Of a stretch of 64,000 bases of DNA, positions 44,417 through 55,064 are shown one piece after another; position 1 is the stretch's first letter; each line of letters opens with the position of its first letter. Below the pieces are notes generated by a model. It did no database searches and was not told the origin of the DNA. It saw nothing but the letters and a program-made list of their open reading frames with translations. Source of the stretch: Galeruca laticollis (lineage: Eukaryota; Arthropoda; Insecta; Coleoptera; Chrysomelidae); the NCBI GenBank assembly GCA_963921935.1, contig OY998184.1, positions 91,052,364 to 91,116,363 of the forward strand. The letters are read 5' to 3'. Made by a program: the position numbers and the translations under genes.

Positions 44417-47400
44417 GACCGCGTTACACATCACTTGACTAAGCGACAATTTAACGATTTTGAAAAAAACGCGTTTTACTTTTTCACGTTTTCAAAAATG
44501 GAAAACATGTCAGATTAAGCTGATTTTTTGTGTACTGGCTCAAACAGTTGGAAATTATTTGGTTCCTGCATATTTTTATTATAAAACACAAGTGACAGCT
44601 GTTATAAGCAAAAAGCCGCTTTTCCCGTTGATGCTTTTTATGGTTATAGGTATTTTTAGGTTTTGCATAATATGACTATGTACCACTTTTGACTGTTGGT
44701 CATATTATGCAAAACCACTGCAAGGCATTTGACTTAAAATAATTTATTATTAATATCATTTTCCTTTTATACAACAAACTGTTGTAAGTTCTTACTGCAA
44801 AGAATTATTTAATTTTTATTATGCTTTTGCTTTAAATTTTTTGTATTAGCTGATAGGTACTAGGTTTTATAGTAGTATACATATTTAAGACAGATATGGC
44901 ATACCAGAACACATTTTTAAATAATTTTTTTTTATTTTTAAAGTAGTTAGAAAACATTATTTAAATAAAAGGAACATTATTCAACGAAAAACATTATTTT
45001 TTAATACTTTTTATAACTCTATTTCACCTTGTCCTTCTTCTACTTGTTCTTCTTCTACTTCAAAATCTAGTGTCTCAATATTAAATCCATCTATGTCTTC
45101 TTCTAGATTAGGATCTCCTATTAATTTTTTATAGAATTTTTGATCGTCTTTTGGTATACATGGTAAAAGGAATTTTAGGTCATCAAGTTTTTTTGTGGAT
45201 ATTGCTTTACCATTTGGCCAAAGTTGGTCTAAGTATTCATTAAAATTTTTTCTTGTCTCTGATGGTCTGCCCCTTTTCCTTTTTATATTGATTTCCTGTA
45301 CCTCGCTTTGAAAATCATTACTTTTTACAAAAATACTGAATGGTTTTTCCTTCTGCATTTCTATGTCTTTAAATTTAAACCAGTTTATTTTATTGTTCCT
45401 AATATCTGATTTTCTATTAACAATAGCTTTTTCTAAACGCCCAATACCGTAGAAGTGTTCTCGTTCCATCCTATGTACAATAAGAGGATTCTTGCGTCTG
45501 CACCCCCTCATGATATTTATGTAATCATTAGGAGAATAGAGTCTCTGTTGCAATTTTAATGCAATGTCTCCAAAATCTGTGTCATTTGGGAGGAAACTGA
45601 CCAGATGTCAAAAATCGTAATGTTATTTTGGTCAAGGATGGATGGACATCAAGAATTGCTTTTAACATGAGGACAATTTTTATGTTTCTGTTTTGTCCTC
45701 CACAACTGTCCGACCAAAGAATCAAAGACTTACAGTCCTGCATATCTGGGTCATTCATAATGTGTCTGAACAATCCAGATCCAACTTCTTGTGCACCACG
45801 GCCTGCATCTTCCTCCAACCAAACATAACAATGACCTTTGTTATTTTTGGAAGTATGTATACCCATATTATATAACCAAAGTTGGCGTTTATAAAAAACT
45901 ACGTTTATAGGAATTTGGGGCAAAGGTAGCGTTTCTTCCAGATCAAAACATAAAACTTCTAAATTATTATCGTCTTTAGCCCTCATTCTATCGCTTTTTA
46001 ATAACATCCTTGATTCTTCAGCCGATTTAAAATGAGACTCTTTTTGTTTTTGGTACATATCTTGCTGCTGCTGAGTACCACTCTTCTAAAATGTTAAGTC
46101 TGTCGCAAGTATTGCACGTATCCTTTTTTAAAGGTTTCCTTTTTAAATTAAAGCAGGTCAAAAAAATATGCTTGTACTTCGAGAATGATACAGGAGACAT
46201 TACTTCTTGTTTATATAAGTCGTACATTATCGGTAGTGTAGTATCTGAATGCAAAAACATAGCATTTGTGGTTTCTCTGGCGTATTGGGACTTATATTTT
46301 GGAAAATATTGAATATGTGTGGTTACTTCTTGATGCTTCTGTTCGGAAATTTTATTTTTTCCACCGCCTATGCCCCTTAAATCTTTAACACCTTCTGTTC
46401 TTTTCATGCTCTTAATAGTCAGATCTACTTTACCACTCGAGATTCTTAACGTCTGCAGAAAAAATGGTTTGCATACGGTAACATCGTTTATAGTGAATCG
46501 CCTTGAACTGTTTCTTTTTTGTGAGTTTTTATTTCTTTTTCTCTTGATCGAGAAGTCGTTTACCATTGCACAAATAAGTGCTCTTTGAGCATCGTGGGAT
46601 GTTACACTATAAAATTTTTTGTATTGTTCTTATGCCCTTTCTATCCCAACTTTATTTAAGCAATCGCAGCGACATAGATATTGTTTGAATTCTTTTGGCA
46701 TTTTTACAGATCCTCTTTGGGTAATGTAGCCTTTATTTTGAATGCAGTTAATGGTTCTCTCAGCGCGATTCTGTGACGGATATTTCCTTTTTCTTCCTTT
46801 TCTGGGTCGACCTAGAGTAGCACGTTTTTCATTTGGGTCATTATCGTTTTGATCATTCTGAACTTCTATGTCATTTAGAACATTATTTTGTATATTTTCA
46901 TTGGGGTCATTATCGTTTTGTTCATTCTGTATTTCTAAGTCATTTAGAACATTATTTTTTGGTATATTCTCACTTGGGTCATCGTTTTCTTTATTCTGTA
47001 ATTCTATATCATTTAGAACATTAGTTTTTATATTTTCACTATCGTCTTTATCATTATTAATAGTAGTTTTTACTGGAAAAAGGTTTGTATATGTAGGTGA
47101 GTCGCTACCATAAATGATCTGTTTGTTCCTAAAATAAAAAAGATATATGGTACCATAATAATATATCCAACCTTATTAATCAACTCTAGGTATCAATACA
47201 AAAACATTAATAAAGTAATATACTCACTTCCGGAAAACTATGCTGCTCCGAAGTTGTACCTTCATTTTTTATTTTTTCTACTGCAGAATTAGTTGGTGGA
47301 AAATTTTCCTCATTATTCTCCTACGACAAAAATTTAAGGTTATGTCAACATCAAAAATTAAATATTAGCATAATAATTAAGAACTTACCCCTATATTTAT

Positions 47401-47886
47401 TAATTCCTGTGCACTTCTTATGATTAAAGCTGTTCTTCTCAACATTTTTCCAACATAAAATCGTTTAAAATATGTAGGAAACAAATAATTAAATTAATAC
47501 CTTTCAATAACAACTTGTAATACAACCGAGTACCGAACAAGACTGAACGCACAAAACACATACTTCACTAAATATAATATAAAAACGCATCAACTAGCCA
47601 AACGCCGCTTGCACCGTCGGTTGGTCAAGTAATGCAAATTCGCAAAGTCGGTTGGTCAACTGATGTAAACTAACGCCGCATTAGTTGGCTCTTAGACACG
47701 TGATGCAAATCGGATTTTATTCTATAATTTGATTGGCGCTTAGCTTTATCTTAAAAAAAATTTTTGTTTATGTCTCTCCGTGTTCTGAATTTTTTCTAAG
47801 GTAAGTTACATATTTTACTACTAGATGGCATAAAAATCCCGAAAAACGATGGCCTGTCGCTTAGTCAAGTGATGCATAACTCGGTG
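44417..47886 (-). mobile_element. Nested DDE-type element, superfamily unassigned
   Basis: AATTG lies on both sides (44412-44416 and 47887-47891) and removal restores the hAT reading frame across NLQL-QDDD. Inside the ends both tips carry CATCACTTGACTAAGCGACA in inverted orientation (44429-44448 and complement about 47854-47873). Subterminal variants of TCAAGTGATGCAAA recur near 47624, 47655 and 47697, as expected for transposase-binding sites. One spliced gene on the minus strand fills the interior. The exact first base of the element is uncertain by one or two positions. Confidence 0.72.
45011..47445 (-). pseudogene. Spliced transposase-like gene of the nested element, lightly decayed
   Basis: Exon 1 is 47445-47389 (MLRRTALIIRSAQELINIG, then GTAAGT). 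Exon 2 is 47320-47228 (ENNEENFPPTNSAVEKIKNE, then GTGAGT). Exon 3 begins about 47118. It has three tandem copies of a 20-24-residue unit (NVLNDIEVQNDQNDNDPNEN), an HMG/AT-hook-like basic patch (RATLGRPRKGRKRKYPS), then NDVTVCKPFFLQTLRISSGK and KDTCNTCDRLNIL. The catalytic-looking block is VLCFDLEETLPLPQIPINVV, YKRQLWLYNMGIHTS, RGAQEVGSGLF and LILWSDSCGGQNRNIKI. It ends with KRKRGRPSETRKNFNEYLDQ and an acidic tail at 45011. One stop (about 46640) and frameshifts near 46080 and 45580 are the only breaks seen. Similar proteins are common, uncharacterised insect ORFs. A DDE fold is inferred. Confidence 0.7.
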
Positions 47887-47891
47887 TAATT

Positions 47892-48489
47892 GCAAGATGA
47901 TGATTAAAATTTAATTAAAACTAAAAACGTCATAGCTGCTTTTGCAGGAAAACTTCTTATATTCAAAAGAAATGTTGGTAGAGGTGAGTACAACCATTTT
48001 CCTACATTATCAACAGTGTCTGCAAAACCGGACGATTTACTTACTTACTGCCACCACTTGGAAGTTCTTCATGTTGATTTTACAGAGCGTTTCCAAGATA
48101 TTTTAAACATGGAAATACCAAGTTGGGTTATAGATCCTTTCGCAAACACAGATACTGAAAGCTCATAAAATTTGGAAGAGGAGCTATTAGAACTCACAAC
48201 TAACGAAGAACTGAAAGTAAAATTCAAACGTGGATATCAAGAGTTCTGGCTTCAAAAACCAATACCAGTTCTCTATCCTGGATTGTGGACAATAGTACAG
48301 AAGTTGTTAATTGCATTTCCTTCGTTCTATATGGCTGAGCGTGCATTCAGGGCAGTAACTGATTTGCTGTCAAAGAAGAGGAACAGACTACACATCACTA
48401 AACGTGGCGATCTGCGATTGATGTTAACTAAATTGGAACCCGATATTAACAAACTGGTAACACTCCACCAGCCTCAACCGTCTCATTGA
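47892..48489 (+). pseudogene. hAT 2 transposase, C-terminal part
   Basis: Resumes the hAT frame after the nested element: NVIAAFAGKLLIFKRNVGRG, HHLEVLHVDFTERFQDILNM and SWVIDPFANTDTESS. A stop occurs at about 48168. Then comes the dimerisation region ELTTNEELKVKFKRGYQEFW, PSFYMAERAFRAVTDLLSKK and RGDLRLMLTKLEPDINKL, ending at 48489. The order and content complete the transposase begun at 43224. Confidence 0.87.
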
Positions 48490-48824
48490 TTTTTTCTTTA
48501 TTATTAATTTTGTATTGCATTTCTTATTTCTATTGTGATTGTATTTCTTATTGATTCTGTGTTTATATTTAAAAGTTTAATAAACAACTTTATTGTACAT
48601 TTGGTAGTCGTTTAATAAATTTCTACTTCATCATTCCTCTAAAATAAAATTTAGACATTAACTGAAATTAAAGCTAAATGCAGATCAATTGGAACGGTAC
48701 AGATGATATTTAAATAAAATTAACTACTTTGGACTAACCAGCGACTGGGTGGGTTTGGTGAAATTTTTGTTCTCTTCTATAGGGGGCGGTGGTCCAGAAA
48801 AGGTTGGGAACCACTGGCCTAAAC

Positions 48825-49064
48825 AATGAATTCGGGTGAAACTGCCATAAGTTCCTTTACGACTTTCGGAGGTATCCCATCTATATTCGGGGCTTTATCT
48901 GTTCTTAAATTGTTTGCCGCCGTACAAAGTTCTTCCATGCTGAATGGAGCCGCCCCTTGTGGTTTCTGCCAGGTGGGTATTCTGTCTATTCGAATAGGAA
49001 AAAACGTTTTCATCACCTCGTTTTTCAGATCGTCGGAGAGTTCGAATGTGCTCCTAGATATTTA
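48825..49064 (-). pseudogene. Non-LTR reverse transcriptase C, first part
   Basis: The minus strand reads GAAPFSMEELCTAANNLRTD, KAPNIDGIPPKVVKELMAVS and PEF, the entry to a non-LTR reverse transcriptase (KAPG-DGIPPEV block). It stops at the hAT 2 target duplication and continues at 42748. The endonuclease domain is not visible upstream, so the copy was 5' truncated. Confidence 0.75.
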
Positions 49065-49486
49065 AATTTTTGCATTACTATTTTATATCCCCTTCCGAAG
49101 ATGTAGTAATTCAATTTTCATACAACTGGTGCCAGTGCCTTTTCTTTTCACTTTGGACATAAGTTTTCAATTGTTTTTTGCGAGTTTGTAGGCTGTATAT
49201 GCTCTCTCTGCTTGTGGGTCATCTGCAATGTACGCGTGAACCTAACCTAAGCAAGTGATTATTGTACGAAGCAGATACATGATAATATAAGCAGAATGAT
49301 TTTGGTAAAATTAGATTGTAACATTGTTTGCTTAGCAACGGTTGCAAACTGATTTTTATTTATTGCAAGCAAAATCTTTGTATGCTGTCCAAATGATTCA
49401 AATGTTTATTTTTGTTGCGAATCAATTTTAATAACGGCAAACTTTCTCTAGGCAAATTAATAAACGTTGAAAGGTAAACTACTTAC
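49065..49486. other. Neurexin-1 intron, nothing recognised
   Basis: Short AT-rich intron stretch between non-LTR C and the donor of the exon ending at 49487. Confidence 0.4.
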
Positions 49487-49713
49487 TTGTTGCATTTTTT
49501 GAAGATGTTCATGTTTATCTATTTGCGTTAGTTGAACGTCTCCGCGTATCGATGTATGTAGATCTTTTTCAGCAGCCAGATCCAGTATTCTTAATCCGTT
49601 TACTACGACGCCTGAAATTTTACCCGAAAATGGTCGTTCTATCCTCCCTTTTTTGGTCCATTTACCTCCGATTTGTATCTGAGATTGAGTGTTGAATACT
49701 TGCAGCTGATGAC
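49487..49713 (-). CDS. Nrx-1: Neurexin-1 exon: end of LNS6
   Basis: The acceptor at 49715-49714 and a GTAAGT donor at 49486 give 227 bases, phase 1 to 0. The product HQLQVFNTQSQIQIGGKWTK, ERPFSGKISGVVVNGLRILD, LAAEKDLHTSIRGDVQL matches the last strands of the sixth LNS domain (N-Q-QIQIGG; F-G-ISGVV-NGL-ILDLA). It is separated from the previous exon by an intron of only about 75 bases and joins in frame. Confidence 0.95.
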
Positions 49714-49788
49714 CTATAAATAAGAATATTTTAATCAATTAAAGACAGTATTTTAGTAAAAAAGTTTCTGATAGATTGTTAAACTTAC

Positions 49789-49960
49789 CTAAAGGATGAA
49801 CAGTCTGCACATTGTAATCATCTACTTGTAAAGTTGCGTTATGACCTTGTCTATGGTATCTTACTACGTGATATGCGTTATCGTTAACTTTTACGGATAT
49901 TTCTCCGAGCAGAAGATCACTTGATCCTAAATTGTACACAACAAACACATTTCCTTCCAC
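49789..49960 (-). CDS. Nrx-1: Neurexin-1 exon: middle of LNS6
   Basis: The acceptor at 49962-49961 (TTTTACAG) and a GTAAGT donor at 49788 give 172 bases, phase 0 to 1. It encodes VEGNVFVVYNLGSSDLLLGE, ISVKVNDNAYHVVRYHRQGH and NATLQVDDYNVQTVHPLG, diagnostic of the neurexin LNS6 domain (VVYNLG, VND--YH-V-F-R-G-NATLQ-DDY). In neurexins this domain binds neuroligin through a calcium site at its rim. Both neighbouring exons match in phase. Confidence 0.96.
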
Positions 49961-49985
49961 CTGTAAAACAACAATAATTATTATA

Positions 49986-52157
49986 CAGGATGATTCATAA
50001 CTATTGATGGGACATAGGCCAAGGGTAGATTGTTTGGACCAAAATATGGCGATAGGACCAAATATACCTCAATAAAATATTGCTGTGGAAAAAGATAAAG
50101 TGAGTTAAAGTTGATTTTTTTTTTCGTTTTTGCTAATAATTTCTCTGTATATTTATCGATTGTTATCAAAATCGGCACAGAGGCATAATTTTATACAGGC
50201 AAAATTATTTGACATTTTGTTACAGGGGGAGCCTCGTGAAGGATTTCTGATGATGAAATTGACTGGTACCTTTTTTTGACGAAACTTTTTAGTGATTTTT
50301 ATTAGAAAATATGACATAAACATAATTTCTACGTAATATTAGTACTCTTGTTCAAACACGATATTCTCATTCGTTTTCGAGAAAAACGCAATTGAACAGT
50401 TCAGAGTATCGGAAGGGGATTTCAAGTAACGGACAATAAAAAAAACTTGTATCTTAAGGCTTCTATTTCGACGATAAAGCATAATTAAAAATAATGTAAC
50501 ATAAAAAGAGCAAACTCAAATTAAATGTTCTACGTGGCCTCCTCCGACTTCTATGCCTTTTCTAATTCTTTTAATAAAGGACTTTTGAACTTAAAAGAAC
50601 ACATTATTCTGTCCCCTTATAAAGTTAGCCGCGTTTTGGATTTTCCTCCAGAGTTCGTCTCTCGAGTTAATTCCATTGGCATAAACTAAGGACCCCAAAT
50701 ATAAAAATCAATCGGGTTATACTCAGGACTCCTTGGTGCCCATTCAAAATCACTTCATCTGCCAATCCATCGTTGAGGAAATATGTCATTTAGATGATTT
50801 CTAACAACTAAAGGGAAATGAGGTGGAGCTCCATCCTGCATAAACCACATTTTATTTCTCACATCTAGTGACAGATTATCCAAAATATCACTAAAAGTAT
50901 TTTGCAAAAAAAATAAATAAGAATCTTCATTTAAATTTGGAGGCAGAACGTATGGCCCTAGTAGTTGGTCGCCTATAATTCCACACCAAATATTCAATTT
51001 AAACTCATGCTGGAAATGTCTTTCTTTCAGAGCATGTGGATTTTTTTCTTCCCTGTTTCGTCAATTAAATAATCCTCGTCTGGTAATAGTCGTTTCATCG
51101 GTGAACATAGTATTCTTAATAAAATTTTAGCCATAATTATGCTTGTTGAGAATACGTTGGCAGAACTGTAACCGTCATGGGAGATCTCTTGGAAGCAAAT
51201 TTAGAACAGGAGTGAAGTGATAAGGGTGGAACTTTCCTTTTTTCAGAATTCTGACTTACTCCCGTTACTAATGACAAATGACGTGAGCTTATTGTAGGAT
51301 TTTCATCTATTCAAACCAAAATTTCATCTTCTTGATTACGTGAAATTTGTCGGACGACCACCTTGATTTTTATTGTGAAATGACCCGGTTTCACCCAAAC
51401 GATTAAATAGATTTGAAAAAGTTTTGTGATTTGGTTGCCTTCTGCCTGGATATAACAATTCATACCTTCTGGCTGCAGAGCGCCCGCAAAAATGTTCTTG
51501 TGCGTATACACAAATCATATCCCGCATTTCTTCATTCGTTAAATGATTGTGACGAGGCATTTCAATCGAAAAAGTATATGATAACTTTAAAAAATGCAAC
51601 AATTGACTATAAACTCCCAGCTAAAAATATTCACTGACAAGAAATGTCATTTACCAGCAACAATTATCTGACAGTCCAAAGCACACTTTTCATAAATGAA
51701 ATAATATTTGCAATCCCCTTCCGATACTGTGAAATGCTCAATTGCGTTTTTCTCGAAAATGAATGAGAATATCGTGTTTCAACAAGAGTACCAATATTAC
51801 GTAAGAATTATGTTTATGTCATATTTTCTAATAAAAATCACTAAAAAGTTTCATCAAAAAAAGTTACCAGTCAATTTCATCATCAGAAATCCTTCACGAG
51901 GCTCCCCCTGTAACAAAATGTCAAATAATACATAAAATAATATTGCCTGTATAAAATTATGCCTCTGTGCCGATTTTGATAACAATCGATAAATATACAG
52001 TGTAATTATTAGCAAAAAATGAAAAAAAAATTCAACTTTAACGCCCTTTATCTTTTTCCACAGCAATATTTTATTAAGGTATATTTGGTCCTATCGCCAT
52101 ATTTTGGTCCAAACAATCTACTCTTAGCCTATGTCCTAATAGTTATGAATCACCCTG
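49986..52157 (-). mobile_element. Tc1-like (DUF4817-type) transposon with about 450-bp TIRs
   Basis: TA at 49984-49985 is followed by CAGGATGATTCATAACTATT. The inverted end AATAGTTATGAATCACCCTG stops at 52157 and is followed by TA. The arms 49986-50435 and 51705-52157 match in reverse complement with modest divergence (for example GGGGGAGCCTCGTGAAGGAT). The transposase lies between them on the minus strand. Arms this long are unusual for the family. Confidence 0.85.
50523..51560 (-). pseudogene. Tc1-like transposase, broken
   Basis: From the ATG at 51560: MPRHNHLTNEEMRDMICVYA, GRSAARRYELLYPGRRQPNH, RLGETGSFHNKNQGGRP, a DUF4817-type helix-turn-helix, ending in a stop. Further down come MFTDETTITRRGLFN (first D), LNIWCGIIGDQLLGPYVLPP, MWFMQDGAPPHFPLVV (second D), a stop at 50755, then FEWAPRSPEYNPIDFYIWG with the third acidic region. 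At least two stops (within 51035-51075 and at 50755) and frame changes inactivate it. The gene order and TA ends agree with the IS630-Tc1-mariner superfamily. Confidence 0.85.
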
Positions 52158-52359
52158 TATATATGTAAAACGAGATGTTCAATTGCAACTCGGGTAAATA
52201 GTTAATTTCCTTTTGGAATTTTTGATTTTGTAGCTGTGTAGTAAATAAAACCAGAGCGCAACAGGTCATAAGAAATGTCCGGTCTATATCCCAAGGGACA
52301 ATTACTAAAATATATAAGCAATTTCGCGAGATTGGACATGTAAGGCAGAAAAAAAGCTG

Positions 52360-52510
52360 CTACCAATGTGTTGAGTGATGATATCAAATTAGTTGTGATG
52401 CTCGAGTTTGAGATAAATCCACATACATCGAGTAAACAAGCATCTACAACATTAAATGTTGACCATACATCGGTACAAAACATATTAAAAGAGAATAAAA
52501 CGCATTGTTC
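52360..52510 (+). pseudogene. Tc1-like transposase helix-turn-helix fragment
   Basis: The plus strand reads EFEINPHTSSKQASTTLNVD followed by HTSVQNILKENKTH. This is the second helix-turn-helix segment of Tc1-like transposases, usually followed by HPY. It lies just outside the 52157 element end and belongs to a different, older copy. Confidence 0.55.
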
Positions 52511-52861
52511 AAATGGTCTTCTCTTTTCCGTATGTCAATTGTCACTTTGTCAGGGTTGGCAAACTTACTTCGTCTGTACTTGATTTGGAAATTTCTGAGT
52601 CTGCCTTATACGACAAGATATACTTCACTGTTTTGACTATTTTTGGAGCATCTTGGATTAAATTTAGCATCTTTGATAAATTCATCATCATCATCATCTT
52701 TCGTTTTCTGTTGTTAAACGGTTTTATTTAGCTCGCCCCGTTTGTTTTATTTATTCTTGGGTCAAATTTAGTAATTCAAATTTCACCCTCTTCCTGTCAA
52801 CCGATTAATCTGAAATTTTGTATACACTTTGGATTTTGGTGACAATACAATTATGTTTATT

Positions 52862-53345
52862 CATTATCATTATAAATTCAAGATGGCCGCCGCTACAAAA
52901 TGGCGGATAATTTATGTTTTATTAATCCCATCAATATGGGTATCAAATGAAAGGGCTCAACAAGCAGAATACAATATACTATACAAAATTGAAATCCAAG
53001 ATGGCGGCCGCTACAAAATGGCGGATAACGTAGGTTTTATCAATCCCATCAACATGGGTATCAAATGAAAGGGCTCAACAAGCAGAATACAATATACTAC
53101 AAAAAATTGAAATCCAAGATGGCGGCCGCTACAAAATGGCGGATAACGTAGGTTTTATCAATCCCATCAATATGGGTATCAAATGAAAGTGCTCAACCAG
53201 TAGAATACAATATACTATATAAAATTAAAATCCAAGATGGCGGCCGCTACAAAATGGCGGATAACTTAGGTTTTATCAATCCCATCAATATGGGTATCAA
53301 ATGAAAGTGCTCAACCAGTAGAATACAATGTACTATATAAAATTA
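52862..53345. repeat. Minisatellite, about 4 copies of a 118-bp unit with paired ATGGCGG motifs
   Basis: AAGATGGC begins units at about 52879, 52998, 53116 and 53233 (spacings 119, 118, 117). Each unit holds AAGATGGCGGCCGCTACAAA followed at once by ATGGCGGATAA, then CCCATCAATATGGGTATCAA (a short palindrome) and GAATACAATATACTATA. It directly precedes the Helitron helicase relic. Confidence 0.9.
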
Positions 53346-53356
53346 AAAACTATTTG

Positions 53357-54469
53357 CGAATAATGAGGCAACAATGGCATCAGACAGAATTTTTGATTGT
53401 CGACGAGATTTCCATGGTGTCTTATCAAATGTTATGCATGATGGACGCTTGATTAAGGCAAATTAAGAACTGTGAAAATGAGTTTTTTGGAGGAGTAAAC
53501 GTATTACTTTTCGGTGATCTTTTACAACTGCCTCCTATAAAACGATCAGGAACACCTGTTTTCAAACAGCCAGAGCATCTCCAACCAGCTACACATCTCT
53601 GGCGTTTATTCACGCTGTGTGAATTAACTGAAAATATGCGTCAGTAAGGTGACCAGACTTTTATTGATATTTTGAATGCTTTGAGAGTCGGTGAGCTAAC
53701 AACCCAACATTTTAGTATTTTAATGGGAAGACTTCTTCGAGACACGAGTGATGAGTTTGCAATAGACAAAGCGTTAAGGGTATACCCCACAAATCAACAA
53801 GTTAACGACCACAACTCTGCTGTATTGAATTTGTACAGAAATGATGGTGCTCGCATTTACAAAATAAAAGCGCAGGATCAGCTAGTACACGCCACACGAA
53901 ATGCAGACAATGTGGATACAGCTACTATAATACCAGCTGATATCAACAAAACTGGGGGATTACCAGCGGAACTGGAAATATTTGTGGGGGCAAAAGTCAT
54001 GCTGCGGTCCAATATTGACGTTTCAAAGGGATTAGTAAATGGCGCTATAGGCTACATCAACGAAATCGTTTGGCCTCAATTTCGTCGAACTCAGATGTAT
54101 GCAATAGATGTACCTTCCGTCCGAATTGATTTCGCAAGAGACGGAGTACATCTTATACACCCGAAAGCCATACAGTTTCCAGCTAAGTACAATTACGGGA
54201 CGGCTGAAAGAAGAATGTTGCCTTTAATACTATCATGGGCTTCTACAATACATAAAATGCAGGGCAGCACTGTGGATACTGTGGATCACGCAGTCGTATA
54301 CTTAGGTGCGAAACTGTTTGAAGAAGGTCAAGCCTACGTGGCTCTTAGTAGAGTAAGATCTTTGCAGGGACTACGTATAGAGGAGTTGGACTGCAATAAA
54401 CTAACGGGCAAGAAACCTTGCAATAATGAAGCACTAAATGAATTAAACAGAATGCGAAATAAAAACTAA
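53357..54469 (+). pseudogene. Helitron Pif1-type helicase, C-terminal two thirds
   Basis: Begins with the Walker B segment FLIVDEISMVSYQMLCMMDA and a stop. Then come FFGGVNVLLFGDLLQLPPIK, TLCELTENMRQ plus a second stop at about 53645, and an open frame to 54469. The latter includes VYPTNQQVNDHNSAVLNLY, VGAKVMLRSNIDVSKGLVNG, MLPLILSWASTIHKMQGSTV and EGQAYVALSRVRSLQGLRI, the late helicase motifs of Pif1/RecD enzymes. Walker A and the Rep/HUH part are absent; the minisatellite lies where they should be. No Helitron end (CTRR with hairpin) was identified with confidence. Confidence 0.85.
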
Positions 54470-54477
54470 AAACTAGA

Positions 54478-55046
54478 AAATAAAAATAGGTAAAAAAACT
54501 TTTTAAGTTAAACGGTTTTATGTTAAACATACATTGCAATGTTTAAGATAAATGTACTAAAAACCAAAAAATAATAAAATAGATACAGTCGTGGGAATTA
54601 TAAACATATGCACAGACTAGACGTGGGGCACGTCAATTGTCTACAAATTATCGACTTAATGTGCGATAGAAGAATTGTTTAATTCGTCGTTAGACAGTTG
54701 GCCCGCAGACGGTGAGGAAATTACTTACTATTTTCTTGCTCATGGAAATTCCAATAGTTATACACTCCATGTAAATAAAAGAGATGTTTCAACTAGTTTA
54801 TCGTTGGACATTCACACTGCTGGCTGGCGAGGAATCGTTTCACTGCTCGTAGTTTGTCTTTAATCGACAAAACGTGCCCCACGGTTTTATTTTAGTCTAG
54901 TCTATGCATATGTTTATAATTCCCACGACTGTATCTATTTTATTATTTTTTGGTTTTTAGTACATTTATCTTAAACATTGCAATGTATGTTTAACATAAA
55001 ACCGTTTAACTTAAAAAGTTTTTTTACCTATTTTTATTTTTAAAAT
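54478..55046. repeat. Hairpin: about 165-bp inverted arms around a 235-bp loop
   Basis: 54478-54637 and 54873-55046 are near-perfect reverse complements (AAACGGTTTTATGTTAAACA, AGTCGTGGGAATTATAAACA and their complements). The left arm starts about nine bases after the helicase stop. The loop (54638-54872) is more GC-rich than its surroundings and has a 62-codon frame without recognisable motif. Confidence 0.88.
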
Positions 55047-55064
55047 AGAATGATAATTTATGTA

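Larger units (their letters stand above)
42757..48816 (+). mobile_element. hAT transposon 2 (FAM200/ZBED-like) inserted in reverse transcriptase C
   Basis: The ends are CATTGGTTCCCAAC at 42757 and GTTGGGAACCACTG ending at 48816. The flanks GCCTAGAC (42749-42756) and GCCTAAAC (48817-48824) are an 8-bp duplication with one change. Removing it rejoins the two halves of reverse transcriptase C. The transposase is itself split by a second element at 44417-47886. Confidence 0.88.

Noticed and set aside
46833..47113. Plus-strand frames with phenylalanine/leucine repeats resembling a membrane protein
   Set aside because: They are the reverse strand of the tandem NDNDPNEN repeats of the nested DDE-type gene.
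54675..54863. 62-codon frame in the loop of the 54.5 kb hairpin
   Set aside because: Short, no motif; length expected by chance.
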